Source of the DNA: Flaviflexus huanghaiensis | GTDB taxonomy: Bacteria; Actinomycetota; Actinomycetes; Actinomycetales; Actinomycetaceae | Length of the DNA: 64,000 nt | Direction of reading: 5' to 3' | NCBI RefSeq assembly: GCF_014118685.1 | Contig: NZ_JACFAK010000005.1 | Span: 1 to 64,000, forward strand | Part shown: positions 42,263 to 50,934 of the stretch, in pieces | How the letters are laid out: every line of letters starts with the position of its first letter | Position numbering within the stretch: position 1 is the first letter of the stretch | Program-made: the position numbers and the translations under genes | Notes under the pieces: generated by a model | The model's database searches: none | The model's input: only the letters and a program-made list of their open reading frames with translations | What the model was told of the DNA's origin: nothing

Positions 42263-44458
42263 ATGAAAGCTGTAGCAACAGACGGGCGTACCTTGCTTGA
42301 CAGCCCGCTGAACCGGCTCGTTGGAGCGCGCACCGCGAAGGCGCTGGAGAAGCTCGAGCTGTTCACCGCCGGGGATCTGCTGCGACACACCCCGCGCCGC
42401 TATGTGCACAGGGGAGAACTCGTGCCGCTCGCGAGAGCAGTGGAAGGTGAGAGTGTCACGGTTGTCGCGCACGTGCTTGGCGTCAGCATGCGGCCGATGA
42501 ACGCGAGGCGGGGTTTTCTCCTCAAGGTGACGATTTCTGACGGCCAGCACGACATGTCGCTCACGTTCTTCGCAAAGTCGCCGAGACCGCTCGCCTTCCA
42601 CGAGTCGAAGCTCCAACCCGGAACTCTCGCGACATTCTCAGGCACGGTGTCCTCCTACCGCGGCGAGCTTCAGCTCACCCACCCGGAATACCAGCTTCTG
42701 GAGGACGAGGGAGAGGTCGACGAGCAAGACCTCGCCCGTCCCCTGCCCCTGTACCCCGCTGCCGTCAAAGTGCCGACATGGACGATCGAGAAGGCTGTCG
42801 GTTCGATACTTGACCAGGTCCGCCCAAGCGATGTGCCCGAGCCGCTACCGGACTCATTCCGGAAACAACACGGGCTACTCGGAGCCTACGACGCGCTGAT
42901 CGCACTTCACCGGCCCCAGACCGACGCGGACTGGCAACGTGGTCGTGAACGCATGAAATTCGAAGAGGCACTCATCCTTCAGACTGTGCTCGCCCAGCGT
43001 GGACATGAGGCGACCGTCGCCCATTCGGATCCGCGTCCCCGACGGGCGACCGGACTCGCGGCCGAATTCGACCGGCGGTTGCCCTTCGAATTGACACGAG
43101 GTCAGATGCGCGTGGGGGAGCAGATCGCCTCCGACCTTGGGTCAACCAGACCGATGAACCGCTTATTGCAGGGCGATGTCGGCTCCGGCAAGACAATCGT
43201 CGCCCTGCGGGCGATGCTCCAGGTTGTCGACAACGGCGGTCAGGCGGCGCTCCTCGCGCCGACCGAGGTCCTCGCGGAACAGCATTACCGCTCGATTGTC
43301 ACGATGCTCGGCGATCTGGCAGGAGGAGGCATGCTCGGTGGTTCCGACATCGGTACCCGTGTCGACTTGCTGACCGGGTCGTTGGGCGCGAAAGCGAAGC
43401 GGAGTGTGCTCGGCCGTCTCGCTGGCGGTGAGACAGGGATCATCGTCGGCACTCACGCCCTTCTGTCCGAGCATGTCGACATTCCCTTTCTGTCCCTTGC
43501 TGTTGTCGATGAGCAGCACCGGTTCGGCGTCGACCAGCGGGATGCTCTGCGCGCACATCCCCATGTCAACCTGCTCGTCATGACCGCCACCCCGATCCCT
43601 CGCACCCTTGCGATGACGGTCTTTGGGGACCTCGACGTCTCGGAACTCACCGATGTGCCCCTCGGCCGCCAGGAGGTCACGACGACTATCGTCCCTGCAG
43701 GGAAACGCGCGTGGGTTGATCGGGTGTGGGAACGTGTCGCAGAGGAGATCGCTGACGGTGGGCGGGCCTTCATTGTGTGTCCCCGCATCAACCCCGACGA
43801 TGAACCCTCACACCTTGAGACCTCGGACGATGACAGTAGGCCGCCACTGTCGACCGTCATCGACGTCGCCGACATGTTGCGCGCCCACCCTGCCCTGGCG
43901 GGTGTAAGCATCGGTGTCCTCACGGGCCAGATGAGTTCCGAGGAAAAGACGGGTGCCATGACCGCGTTGCAGTCGGGGGAGGCGCCCGTGCTCGTCGCAA
44001 CCACGGTCATCGAAGTTGGTGTCGACGTACCCGATGCGACGATCATGGTCGTCCTCGATGCGGATCGTTTCGGACTGTCACAGCTCCACCAGTTGCGCGG
44101 TCGCATTGGCCGAGGGACCCGTCCCGGCATTTGCCTCGCACTATCGTGGGCGCCGGAGGGCACGGTCGCAGCTGAACGACTTGCCGCGTTCGCCGCCACG
44201 AGAGACGGCTTCGCGCTCGCGGAGAAGGATCTCGAGCTACGCCGCGAAGGTGACGTCCTCGGTGCGAGCCAATCAGGAGTTCGCTCGCATCTTCGTCATT
44301 TGGAGATGAGGAAGGACGCCCGGATCATTGAGATGGTGAGGGAGAACGCCCTCGCCCTTGTGGCTGAAGACCCGACGTTACGCACGTGGCACGGCTTGCA
44401 CCTAGCAGTCGACGAAGCGCGTAGGCAAACAGAGACCGACTACCTGGGGAGGAGCTGA
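42263..44458 (+). CDS. recG: ATP-dependent DNA helicase RecG
   Basis: This 731-residue helicase reverses stalled forks and resolves junctions. It has an N-terminal wedge/OB domain (about 1-230, RRYVHRGELVPLARAV), then helicase domains with QGDVGSGKTIVAL (Walker A), VVDEQHRFGVDQR (DEQH) and VMTATPIPRTLAMT, and a C-terminal GRGTRPGICLAL motif VI. ATG 42263 follows GGGGAGGG; ATG 42260 is one codon earlier. It heads the seven-gene operon to mutM. Confidence 0.95.
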   Translation: MKAVATDGRTLLDSPLNRLVGARTAKALEKLELFTAGDLLRHTPRRYVHRGELVPLARAVEGESVTVVAHVLGVSMRPMNARRGFLLKVTISDGQHDMSLTFFAKSPRPLAFHESKLQPGTLATFSGTVSSYRGELQLTHPEYQLLEDEGEVDEQDLARPLPLYPAAVKVPTWTIEKAVGSILDQVRPSDVPEPLPDSFRKQHGLLGAYDALIALHRPQTDADWQRGRERMKFEEALILQTVLAQRGHEATVAHSDPRPRRATGLAAEFDRRLPFELTRGQMRVGEQIASDLGSTRPMNRLLQGDVGSGKTIVALRAMLQVVDNGGQAALLAPTEVLAEQHYRSIVTMLGDLAGGGMLGGSDIGTRVDLLTGSLGAKAKRSVLGRLAGGETGIIVGTHALLSEHVDIPFLSLAVVDEQHRFGVDQRDALRAHPHVNLLVMTATPIPRTLAMTVFGDLDVSELTDVPLGRQEVTTTIVPAGKRAWVDRVWERVAEEIADGGRAFIVCPRINPDDEPSHLETSDDDSRPPLSTVIDVADMLRAHPALAGVSIGVLTGQMSSEEKTGAMTALQSGEAPVLVATTVIEVGVDVPDATIMVVLDADRFGLSQLHQLRGRIGRGTRPGICLALSWAPEGTVAAERLAAFAATRDGFALAEKDLELRREGDVLGASQSGVRSHLRHLEMRKDARIIEMVRENALALVAEDPTLRTWHGLHLAVDEARRQTETDYLGRS

Positions 44459-45021
44459 TGGTTCGCATCGTCGCAGGCACTGCGAAGGGCATGACTATCC
44501 GCGTTCCGAAGTCCGCGCGTCCCACCCCGGACCTCGTCCGGGAGGCGATCTTCTCGACCCTTGGTCACCGCGGCTATCTCGACGAGACCGATGTTCTCGA
44601 CCTGTTCGCGGGATCGGGAGCATTCGGCTTAGAGGCAGCGTCTCGTGGCGCCCGGTCGGTTACAGCGGTTGATGCTGGCCGCGAAGCGGCCACCATCATC
44701 GCGTCGAATGCTCGGAAGGCGGGCCTTGACGTGCACGTCGTCCAGTCGAAGGTGAGGACGTTCCTCGATTCGAGTGCCACGCGTTACGACGTCATCTTCC
44801 TCGACCCGCCCTACGCAATGACGAACAGCGAGATAGCGCCGGTGCTTGAGGCGGCCGTGCCGCATCTTGTCGACGACGGCATCCTCCTGCTTGAGAGGGA
44901 CAAACATGCGGGTGAGCCGTCCTGGCCTGAAGGAATCGAGGTCGATGATCGCAGGTCGTGGGGCGACACCGTCATCTGGACAGCACTTCACGCCGACTAT
45001 CGACGTAACCTAAGGGCATGA
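44458..45021 (+). CDS. rsmD: 16S rRNA m2G966 methyltransferase
   Basis: The 187-residue SAM enzyme methylates G966 of 16S rRNA. It has RIVAGTAKGMTIRVPKSARPTPDLVREAIF, DLFAGSGAFGLEAASRGA (motif I) and the catalytic FLDPPYA. The ATG overlaps the recG stop by one base (TGATG) and its own stop overlaps coaD (ATGA). Confidence 0.95.
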   Translation: MVRIVAGTAKGMTIRVPKSARPTPDLVREAIFSTLGHRGYLDETDVLDLFAGSGAFGLEAASRGARSVTAVDAGREAATIIASNARKAGLDVHVVQSKVRTFLDSSATRYDVIFLDPPYAMTNSEIAPVLEAAVPHLVDDGILLLERDKHAGEPSWPEGIEVDDRRSWGDTVIWTALHADYRRNLRA

Positions 45022-45497
45022 GCATCGCTGTCTGCCCGGGATCATTCGACCCCATCACTCTCGGTCACGTCGACGTGGTTCGCCGAGCCCTCACCATGTT
45101 CGACCGCGTCATCGTCGGTGTCGCCCAGAACGCGGATAAGAGATATCTCTTCAGCCCGTCCGAACGGCTTGCCCTCGCCCGGGCGTCGGTCGAGCACCTT
45201 CCGGGTGCGAGTGCGGAGCCGGTCGATGGCCTGCTTGCGAACTTTGTTCAAGAGGTGGGTGCCTCGGCAATCGTCAAGGGGCTACGAGGGTCGGCTGATT
45301 ACGACAGTGAGCAGGCCATGGCGCTGTTGAATCGGCATCTGAGCGGTGTTGAAACCGTCTTCATCATGGGTGATTCAGGCCTTGGCCACGTGGCATCATC
45401 TCTCGTCAAGGATGTTGCCGCGCACGGTGGGCGGATTGACGACCTCGTGCCCGCGCCGGTGGCGCGGGTGCTCACCCGAAAGGATACGAATGACTGA
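45018..45497 (+). CDS. coaD: Phosphopantetheine adenylyltransferase
   Basis: The 159-residue enzyme makes dephospho-CoA, the penultimate step to CoA. Motifs are VCPGSFDPITLGHVDVVRRA (nucleotidyltransferase TxGH) and FSPSERLALARASVEHLP, with IVKGLRGSADYDSE as the substrate site. It overlaps rsmD (ATGA) upstream and sepIVA by 8 bases downstream. Confidence 0.96.
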   Translation: MSIAVCPGSFDPITLGHVDVVRRALTMFDRVIVGVAQNADKRYLFSPSERLALARASVEHLPGASAEPVDGLLANFVQEVGASAIVKGLRGSADYDSEQAMALLNRHLSGVETVFIMGDSGLGHVASSLVKDVAAHGGRIDDLVPAPVARVLTRKDTND

Positions 45498-46149
45498 CTA
45501 CGACGTAGGTAACGCTGAGGCGGGAGATTCACTCATCGCTGTTCTCGACGAGCTCATCGAGGTCGTCACCTCAGCGAGGGGTGTCCCGATGTCGGCTTCA
45601 GCCATGATCAATAGATCTGAAGTTGTCGATCTGCTTCAAATGGCGCGCGACATCGTTCCCGACCAGATTGAGGCAGCGGACGCGATCATCGCCGAAGCAG
45701 CCGAGGTTAGGGCCGAAGCGCAGCGCCGCGCGAAGACCATCCTGGAACGCGCTCACGAAGATGCTGAAGAGACGATCAAGCAGGCCCGGCTGAAGGCAGC
45801 CGAGCTCGTGTCCCAGCACGCGATCACCATCGGAGCCGAGGAGAACGCTGACCGGATCAGGCGGGAGGCGCGCCAGCAGGCGAAGAGGATGAACGCCGGG
45901 GCGGACCGCTACTCCGATGACGCACTGGCTCACCTTCAGAATGAGGTGGAAGCCCTGCTAGGAAAGATCCACGCTGGCAGGCAGGAGCTTTCCCGCAGGG
46001 AGGAGGCTCGCGTCGCGTCCGAGAAAGAAGAGGAGCGTCGCGGGGCGCCGCCCCGCACCGAGCCCGATCCCGCCCCGAGTGACATGAGGCTCGATGGGGG
46101 ACATGACATCGAGCTACCGTTTGAAGAGGACGCTCCCGAATACCGCTAA
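45490..46149 (+). CDS. SepIVA/DivIVA-like cell-division coiled-coil protein
   Basis: This 219-residue acidic protein is mainly coiled coil (about 50-195: AEAQRRAKTILERAHEDAEETIKQAR and beyond) with a DivIVA-like N-terminal part (LIAVLDELIEVVTSARGVPMSASAMINRSEV). Position between coaD and DUF177/rnc/mutM matches Rv2927c (SepIVA), a mycobacterial septation factor. It is not an ATP synthase b subunit despite the heptads. ATG 45490 lies inside the coaD end. Confidence 0.75.
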   Translation: MTDYDVGNAEAGDSLIAVLDELIEVVTSARGVPMSASAMINRSEVVDLLQMARDIVPDQIEAADAIIAEAAEVRAEAQRRAKTILERAHEDAEETIKQARLKAAELVSQHAITIGAEENADRIRREARQQAKRMNAGADRYSDDALAHLQNEVEALLGKIHAGRQELSRREEARVASEKEEERRGAPPRTEPDPAPSDMRLDGGHDIELPFEEDAPEYR

Positions 46150-46240
46150 TCCGAGTGAGCGGACTCGCTTGAGTGCGGCGGGCGACTGGACCACACTGGA
46201 TACGGCTCCGCCACAATTCCGACCCATACAGGAGACATCA

Positions 46241-46798
46241 ATGTCTGATGCGTTTCGCATCTCCCTCGCCGACCTTCGTCGCCAGGAGGGGTCGCGACTC
46301 GAATTCGTTCGCTCCATCCCCGCGCCCGACACGTTCGCCACGGCTCTCGTCCGCACAATTGGCGATATCAGCGTCGACGGGGCCCTGCAGTCCGTCTCCG
46401 AGGGAGTCCTCGTCACCGGAACCGTTGACTACACGACACTCGCGGAATGTGCCCGGTGTCTGCGCGAAGTCGAGGAAGATCTCACCTCGGATGTGACCGA
46501 GCTGTACTTCTACCCGAACCGCGCTAAGGCCCTCCAGGAATCGGGTGACGAAGAGGCCGAGGAGGTTGCCCTCATCGAGGACGACACGATCGATATCGAA
46601 CCCCTCCTGCGTGACACCATCGTTGGACAGATGCCGTTTATCCCACTCTGTGACGAGAACTGCCCCGGACTGTGCGCCGTGTGCGGTGGACGGTTGGCAG
46701 ACCTGCCTGATGACCACGCTCACGAGGAAGAGTTTCAGGAGATGACGGCCCTCGACGAGCTTCGGGCCAAGCTGGCTGCCGAAGAACAGGGCTCGTGA
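46241..46798 (+). CDS. DUF177 (YceD-like) protein
   Basis: This is a 185-residue protein of the family linked to 23S rRNA metabolism and usually found before rpmF. Two metal-binding cysteine pairs are visible: CARC and CDENCPGLCAVCGG. ATG 46241 has GGAG eight bases upstream. Here no L32 gene follows: rnc starts directly in a GTGA overlap. Confidence 0.88.
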   Translation: MSDAFRISLADLRRQEGSRLEFVRSIPAPDTFATALVRTIGDISVDGALQSVSEGVLVTGTVDYTTLAECARCLREVEEDLTSDVTELYFYPNRAKALQESGDEEAEEVALIEDDTIDIEPLLRDTIVGQMPFIPLCDENCPGLCAVCGGRLADLPDDHAHEEEFQEMTALDELRAKLAAEEQGS

Positions 46799-47526
46799 GC
46801 CGGTCGAAAGGCCGTCGCAAAGTCCATCCTCCGGCACGGACTGACCGGGAGGTCTTGTTGACCGCCTGGGGAACCGAGGTCGATCCGCAGTTGCTCGACC
46901 TTTCCCTCACCCACCGCTCCTGGGCGTTCGAAAATGGCGGCGTGCCGACGAATGAACGACTCGAGCTACTCGGTGATGCGGTGCTGTCGATCATCGTCAC
47001 CGACCGCATCTTCCATGACTATCCGGACAAGTCCGAGGCTGAGCTCGTTCCTATTCGCGCCGCCGCAGTGTCGGAGGCACCACTCGCTGCGATCGCGAAA
47101 CGGATCAAGCTGGATGAGTTCATCCTGCTCGGCAACGGCGAGCTTGTCACCGGCGGGCGCGACAAAGCGTCGATCCTTTCCGATGCTCTGGAAGCCCTCA
47201 TTGGCGCGACCTACCTGACGGTAGGCCTGGACAGGACACGCGGTGTCGTCGAGCGCTTGACCGGACCTTACATCGTTCAGGCAACGAAGGCCGGGCCCGC
47301 CCTCGACTGGAAAACATCGATCCAGATGCTGGCGAACGACGGCGGTCTCGGGGACGTCCAATACGCGATCGAGTCCTCCGGACCCGATCATGCGCGCCGG
47401 TTCGTCGCCACCGTTATTCTCGACGGAAGGTCGTGGGGTAGCGGGAAGGGGACATCTCGTGCGAAGGCGGAAATGGCGGCCGCAGAAGCTGCCTATGAGG
47501 AACTCAAGCGAGCGGTCGATGCCTGA
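46795..47526 (+). CDS. rnc: Ribonuclease III
   Basis: The 243-residue double-strand RNA endonuclease processes rRNA precursors. The catalytic NERLELLGDAVLSIIVTD signature and SDALEALIGATYL helix are present, with a C-terminal dsRNA-binding domain (DWKTSIQMLANDGGLGDVQYAI...). A basic N-terminal stretch (SRSKGRRKVHPPARTDRE) is an extension. GTG overlaps the DUF177 stop. The end overlaps mutM by 8 bases. Confidence 0.95.
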   Translation: MSRSKGRRKVHPPARTDREVLLTAWGTEVDPQLLDLSLTHRSWAFENGGVPTNERLELLGDAVLSIIVTDRIFHDYPDKSEAELVPIRAAAVSEAPLAAIAKRIKLDEFILLGNGELVTGGRDKASILSDALEALIGATYLTVGLDRTRGVVERLTGPYIVQATKAGPALDWKTSIQMLANDGGLGDVQYAIESSGPDHARRFVATVILDGRSWGSGKGTSRAKAEMAAAEAAYEELKRAVDA

Positions 47527-48403
47527 GCTTCCCGAAGTTGAAACGGTCCGGGCTGGGCTCGAGCAGCTCCTGCGAGGAGAGCTCATGACCGATATTGACG
47601 TCTTCCATCCGCGTGCTATCCAGCGTTCTGAAGGTGATGTGGCGGGGCTTGCCGCCCTCACCGGTCGGCGGGTCGAGGCGGTGGTCCGAAGAGGCAAGTT
47701 CCTGTGGTTCGAGATGGAGGGACTCGCTCTTAACTTTCATCTCGGCATGTCCGGCCAGCTCCTCGTCACGCAAGCAGGCACTCCTGCACCAGCCCATCGA
47801 CATATGCGCGCACGGATGACGTTCGAAAACGGTAGCGTCCTGCGCTTCCTTGACCAACGCACATTCGGCTACCTGCAGAGATCGTCGCTCACCGAGGTCC
47901 GCGACGACCATCCAGCTGGGCAGGGCACGCAGTCTCGCCTTATTCCGGTACCCGTTTCCCACATCGCGCGCGACGTCCTCGACCCGTGGGTTGAGGCGGG
48001 TGACGTTGCAAAGAGGACGAGGCGGAAGCGCACGGAAATTAAGCGCGCCATGCTCGATCAGACGCTCGCATCCGGGATGGGCAACATCTACTGCGACGAG
48101 GCGCTCTATCGAGCGAAGATCAATCCGCGCAGGAAGACGAACGGATTGTCCTATCAGCGCCTCGAGGAGCTCTGGCAGCATTCGCGGGACGTCCTCGAGG
48201 AGGCTCTCGAACAGGGCGGCACGTCATTTGATTCGCTTTACGTTAACGTCAATGGCGCTTCCGGTTACTTCTCTCGTTCGCTTCAGGCCTACGGGCAGGG
48301 CGGCAAGCCGTGCGGCAGGTGCGGGGCGACAATGACGCGAATTCAGTTCATGAACCGGTCCTCAACCTTCTGCCCGCTCTGCCAGCCCTACGCAAGCCGG
48401 TAA
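47519..48403 (+). CDS. mutM: Formamidopyrimidine-DNA glycosylase
   Basis: The 294-residue bifunctional DNA repair glycosylase removes 8-oxoguanine. It starts PELPEVETVRAGLE (Pro2 nucleophile, Glu3), has lysine in GKFLWFE, and ends in a zinc finger CGRCGATMTRIQFMNRSSTFCPLCQP (four cysteines). ATG 47519 is inside the rnc end. The frame could be read from upstream, but catalysis needs proline right after Met. Confidence 0.95.
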   Translation: MPELPEVETVRAGLEQLLRGELMTDIDVFHPRAIQRSEGDVAGLAALTGRRVEAVVRRGKFLWFEMEGLALNFHLGMSGQLLVTQAGTPAPAHRHMRARMTFENGSVLRFLDQRTFGYLQRSSLTEVRDDHPAGQGTQSRLIPVPVSHIARDVLDPWVEAGDVAKRTRRKRTEIKRAMLDQTLASGMGNIYCDEALYRAKINPRRKTNGLSYQRLEELWQHSRDVLEEALEQGGTSFDSLYVNVNGASGYFSRSLQAYGQGGKPCGRCGATMTRIQFMNRSSTFCPLCQPYASR

Positions 48404-48500
48404 CGTCGCCGTCCTGCCATATCCTCGCGTCCGCACTGGTATACGACAAACCGGACGATTCCACCGGTGAAACTCTGTCGTCGACGATATTTCTCTGGGC

Positions 48501-48506
48501 TAGAAT
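48501..48506 (+). promoter_or_regulatory. -10 box, leaderless DosR-like regulator
   Basis: TAGAAT ends 6 bases before ATG 48513. No DosR-type box is seen here. Confidence 0.6.
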
Positions 48507-48512
48507 CCTCTC

Positions 48513-49163
48513 ATGAGCGAAGCCAAGGAAGATATCAACGTCATGATCATCGACGACCATGAAGTGGTCCGTCGGGGGATCTCTGAGGTAGTCGAACGCG
48601 CCGACGGTCTGTCTGTCGTCGCCGAAGCAGGCTCCGTCGAGGAGGCTGTCAACCGAGCAAAGATCGTGCGTCCCGATGTCGCCCTTGTCGATCTTCGCCT
48701 GCCGGACGGTACGGGCATCGACATCATCAACCGACTCGCTGTCGAAGCACCATCCGTCCGCCCCATCGTCCTCACCTCATTCGATGACGATGACGCTTTG
48801 GACGAGGCTCTCCAGGCGGGCGCGAAAGCTTACCTGTTGAAATCCGTCCGGGGCGCGGAGATCACCGAGGTCATCAAGGCTGTTGCTGCTGGCCGTGTTC
48901 TTTTAGATGAGCGGACGCTCACCCGCCGCCGCGCGGACCACGATGATCCCACGGCCGACCTCACTCCATCTGAGCGCAAAGTTCTTGACCTCATTGGCGA
49001 CGGCCTGTCGAATCGCGAGATCGGCGAACGTCTCGGTGTCGCAGAGAAGACTGTGAAGAACCACATCACGTCGCTTCTGTCGAAGATGGGGCTCCAGCGC
49101 CGCACGCAGGTCGCTGCTTGGGTGGCCGGTCAGCGCGCCGCAGGTTGGCGCGCACAAAACTGA
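48513..49163 (+). CDS. DosR/DevR-like NarL-family response regulator
   Basis: This 216-residue regulator has a receiver domain with phospho-site D60 (ALVDLRLPDG) and acidic pair D14-D15, and a C-terminal LuxR HTH (LTPSERKVLDLIGDGLSNREI). The recognition helix reads AEKTVKNHITSLL, in which AEKTVKN is the same as I recall for M. tuberculosis DosR. It is leaderless and convergent with the sensor kinase gene, with a long terminator between. Confidence 0.88.
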   Translation: MSEAKEDINVMIIDDHEVVRRGISEVVERADGLSVVAEAGSVEEAVNRAKIVRPDVALVDLRLPDGTGIDIINRLAVEAPSVRPIVLTSFDDDDALDEALQAGAKAYLLKSVRGAEITEVIKAVAAGRVLLDERTLTRRRADHDDPTADLTPSERKVLDLIGDGLSNREIGERLGVAEKTVKNHITSLLSKMGLQRRTQVAAWVAGQRAAGWRAQN

Positions 49164-49168
49164 CCGAT

Positions 49169-49212
49169 AGCAGTGGTGTCCCCAGGGCCGCGCCCTGGAA
49201 GACACCACTGCT
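49169..49212. terminator. Bidirectional terminator between regulator and kinase genes
   Basis: AGCAGTGGTGTC (49169-49180) pairs with GACACCACTGCT (49201-49212). An inner pair CCAGGGC/GCCCTGG extends the stem. Confidence 0.85.
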
Positions 49213-49257
49213 CCAGACTCTGTGAAGCGAAGCGTTCGCCCAGACTGACCCGGCGCC

Positions 49258-50934
49258 TCAGCCGAGCGGCACCCACCACTGGACAACAGCGCCGCGCTGT
49301 TCTCCTCGGGCGAGTTCGAAGCCGCCGCCGTGGCGGCGGGCTCGTGCCGCGAGGTTCGCAAGGCCCGATCGACGTGCTCGGGAGGGAGACAATCCGACGC
49401 CGTCGTCGGCCACGGTGATGCGGACCTCGGACTCGTCGACTCCCACCGTGACGCTGACAGACGATGCCTTCGCGTGACGCGCCGCGTTTGACAGTCCCTC
49501 ACGTGCGACCGCGACGATGTCATCGGCGATGTCGGCTCCGACGAGGTTATCGATTTCGGCGACGGTTTCATTATCTGTGTCAGAAGGCAGCGCCTGCCCG
49601 TGGAGGCTGATGATGAGGGATGGGGCGAACCCGAGAGAAGTACGGGCGAGAGAGGCCTCACGGCGCAGACGTTCGACGACGACAACGTTCGCATCCGGCT
49701 CGCGTAGCCGACGGACGATGTGGCGGATCTCCTTCACCGATTCATCGACTGATTCGATGGCCTGGTTGAGCAGGTCGACAACATCGGAGGGCGCGTCCTT
49801 CGACTCAAGGTCCTCTCGGATGGCTGTGATCTGCATGCCGGTCGCAAACAGCTGCTGTATCGCCAGGTCGTGCAAGTCGCGACCGATCTTTGCCCGCTCG
49901 TCAATCTGCGTAGCGACATCCTGAGCGTGCCGCGCCGAGGCGAGCTCGAGCGCGAGCGCGGCCTGCTTCGACACGGACTCAGCCATGGCAAGGTCGGCGA
50001 GGTCGAACTCGGGTTGGTTGCGTGAGCGCAGGAGGACGATGACGCCAGCGCCAACCCCCTGAACGATCATCGGAGCGTAGAGGGCGGGACCGTAGCCACG
50101 TAGCGCCGGTATCCGCATCGTCCGAGTTCGGGTCATCGAATCGACGACGACACCGCTCCCTTCGCGGATGACGGTTTGGGCACGGCCCTCCGGCGGGAAC
50201 TCGAGTCCGATCATGTTCTCGGCGTCATAACCGTCAGCGATCTCGCATACCCACGCGTCACCGACCGACGGGAGGATGATGAGGGCTGTGCAGGACTTGG
50301 AGACGATCCTCATCTTCTTTGCGATGAGTTCAAGCGCCTCCTCCTCGTCTGTTCCCTCAAGTAGCGCAGTCGTGATCGCCTGGGAGACGGCGATCCAGGC
50401 GGCGCGGTCCTCTGATTCCGCGTAGAGTCGCGAGTTTTGAACGGCGATGGCGGCGGCATTGGCAAGCATGACCATGTTTGCCGAATCCTCGTCATCGAAC
50501 CCGCCCTCCTTGTCGGTAAGGTAGAGCCTTCCGTAAACCTGCTCGTGGATGCGGACGGGAACGCCCAGGAAGTTCTTCATCCGCGGGTGGTACGACGGCC
50601 ATCCCTGGAAGGCCGGATGGGAGGCGAGATCATTAATGATGAGCGGCGCATCGACTGGGATCTCCGCGAACACACCATGCCCGTGTGGTGGATGAGGCAG
50701 TCTCTCAGCCTCGTTCACCTCCATCCCCGAGAAATGGAAGGCGACAGTCTCACCGCGCGAGCCAAGGATGCCGAGGGCCGCATACTTCGCGTCCGTCAGT
50801 CGCCGTGCGGCCTCGACAAACTCCTGCAGAGCCTCAGTTAGATCCAGCCGCGAGGTCAGCGCAAGTGCAGAGTCGAACAGGCCGGACGTACTGTCAGTTG
50901 CGCTCGGAATGTGGTACCCGATCGGGTTTGTCAT
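49258..50934 (-). CDS. DosS/DevS-like GAF sensor histidine kinase
   Basis: This 558-residue soluble kinase has GAF-A at about 20-170 (FLGVPVRIHEQVYGRLYLTDK), GAF-B at about 185-335, a HisKA_3 dimerisation helix with phospho-acceptor H355 in GRDLHDLAIQQLF, and HATPase_c (NAARHAKASSVSV, DDGVGL). H116 in YHPRMKNFLGV lies where DosS/DosT carry their haem histidine, so haem-based O2/NO/redox sensing is possible. ATG 50934 follows AGGAGG and overlaps the cydC stop (ATGA). Its cognate partner is likely the facing regulator. Confidence 0.87.
   Translation of the reverse strand: MTNPIGYHIPSATDSTSGLFDSALALTSRLDLTEALQEFVEAARRLTDAKYAALGILGSRGETVAFHFSGMEVNEAERLPHPPHGHGVFAEIPVDAPLIINDLASHPAFQGWPSYHPRMKNFLGVPVRIHEQVYGRLYLTDKEGGFDDEDSANMVMLANAAAIAVQNSRLYAESEDRAAWIAVSQAITTALLEGTDEEEALELIAKKMRIVSKSCTALIILPSVGDAWVCEIADGYDAENMIGLEFPPEGRAQTVIREGSGVVVDSMTRTRTMRIPALRGYGPALYAPMIVQGVGAGVIVLLRSRNQPEFDLADLAMAESVSKQAALALELASARHAQDVATQIDERAKIGRDLHDLAIQQLFATGMQITAIREDLESKDAPSDVVDLLNQAIESVDESVKEIRHIVRRLREPDANVVVVERLRREASLARTSLGFAPSLIISLHGQALPSDTDNETVAEIDNLVGADIADDIVAVAREGLSNAARHAKASSVSVTVGVDESEVRITVADDGVGLSPSRARRSGLANLAARARRHGGGFELARGEQRGAVVQWWVPLG

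Noticed and set aside
45490-46149. ATP synthase b-subunit-like reading of the coiled-coil protein
   Set aside because: No membrane helix at the N-terminus, and the position between coaD and DUF177 fits SepIVA.
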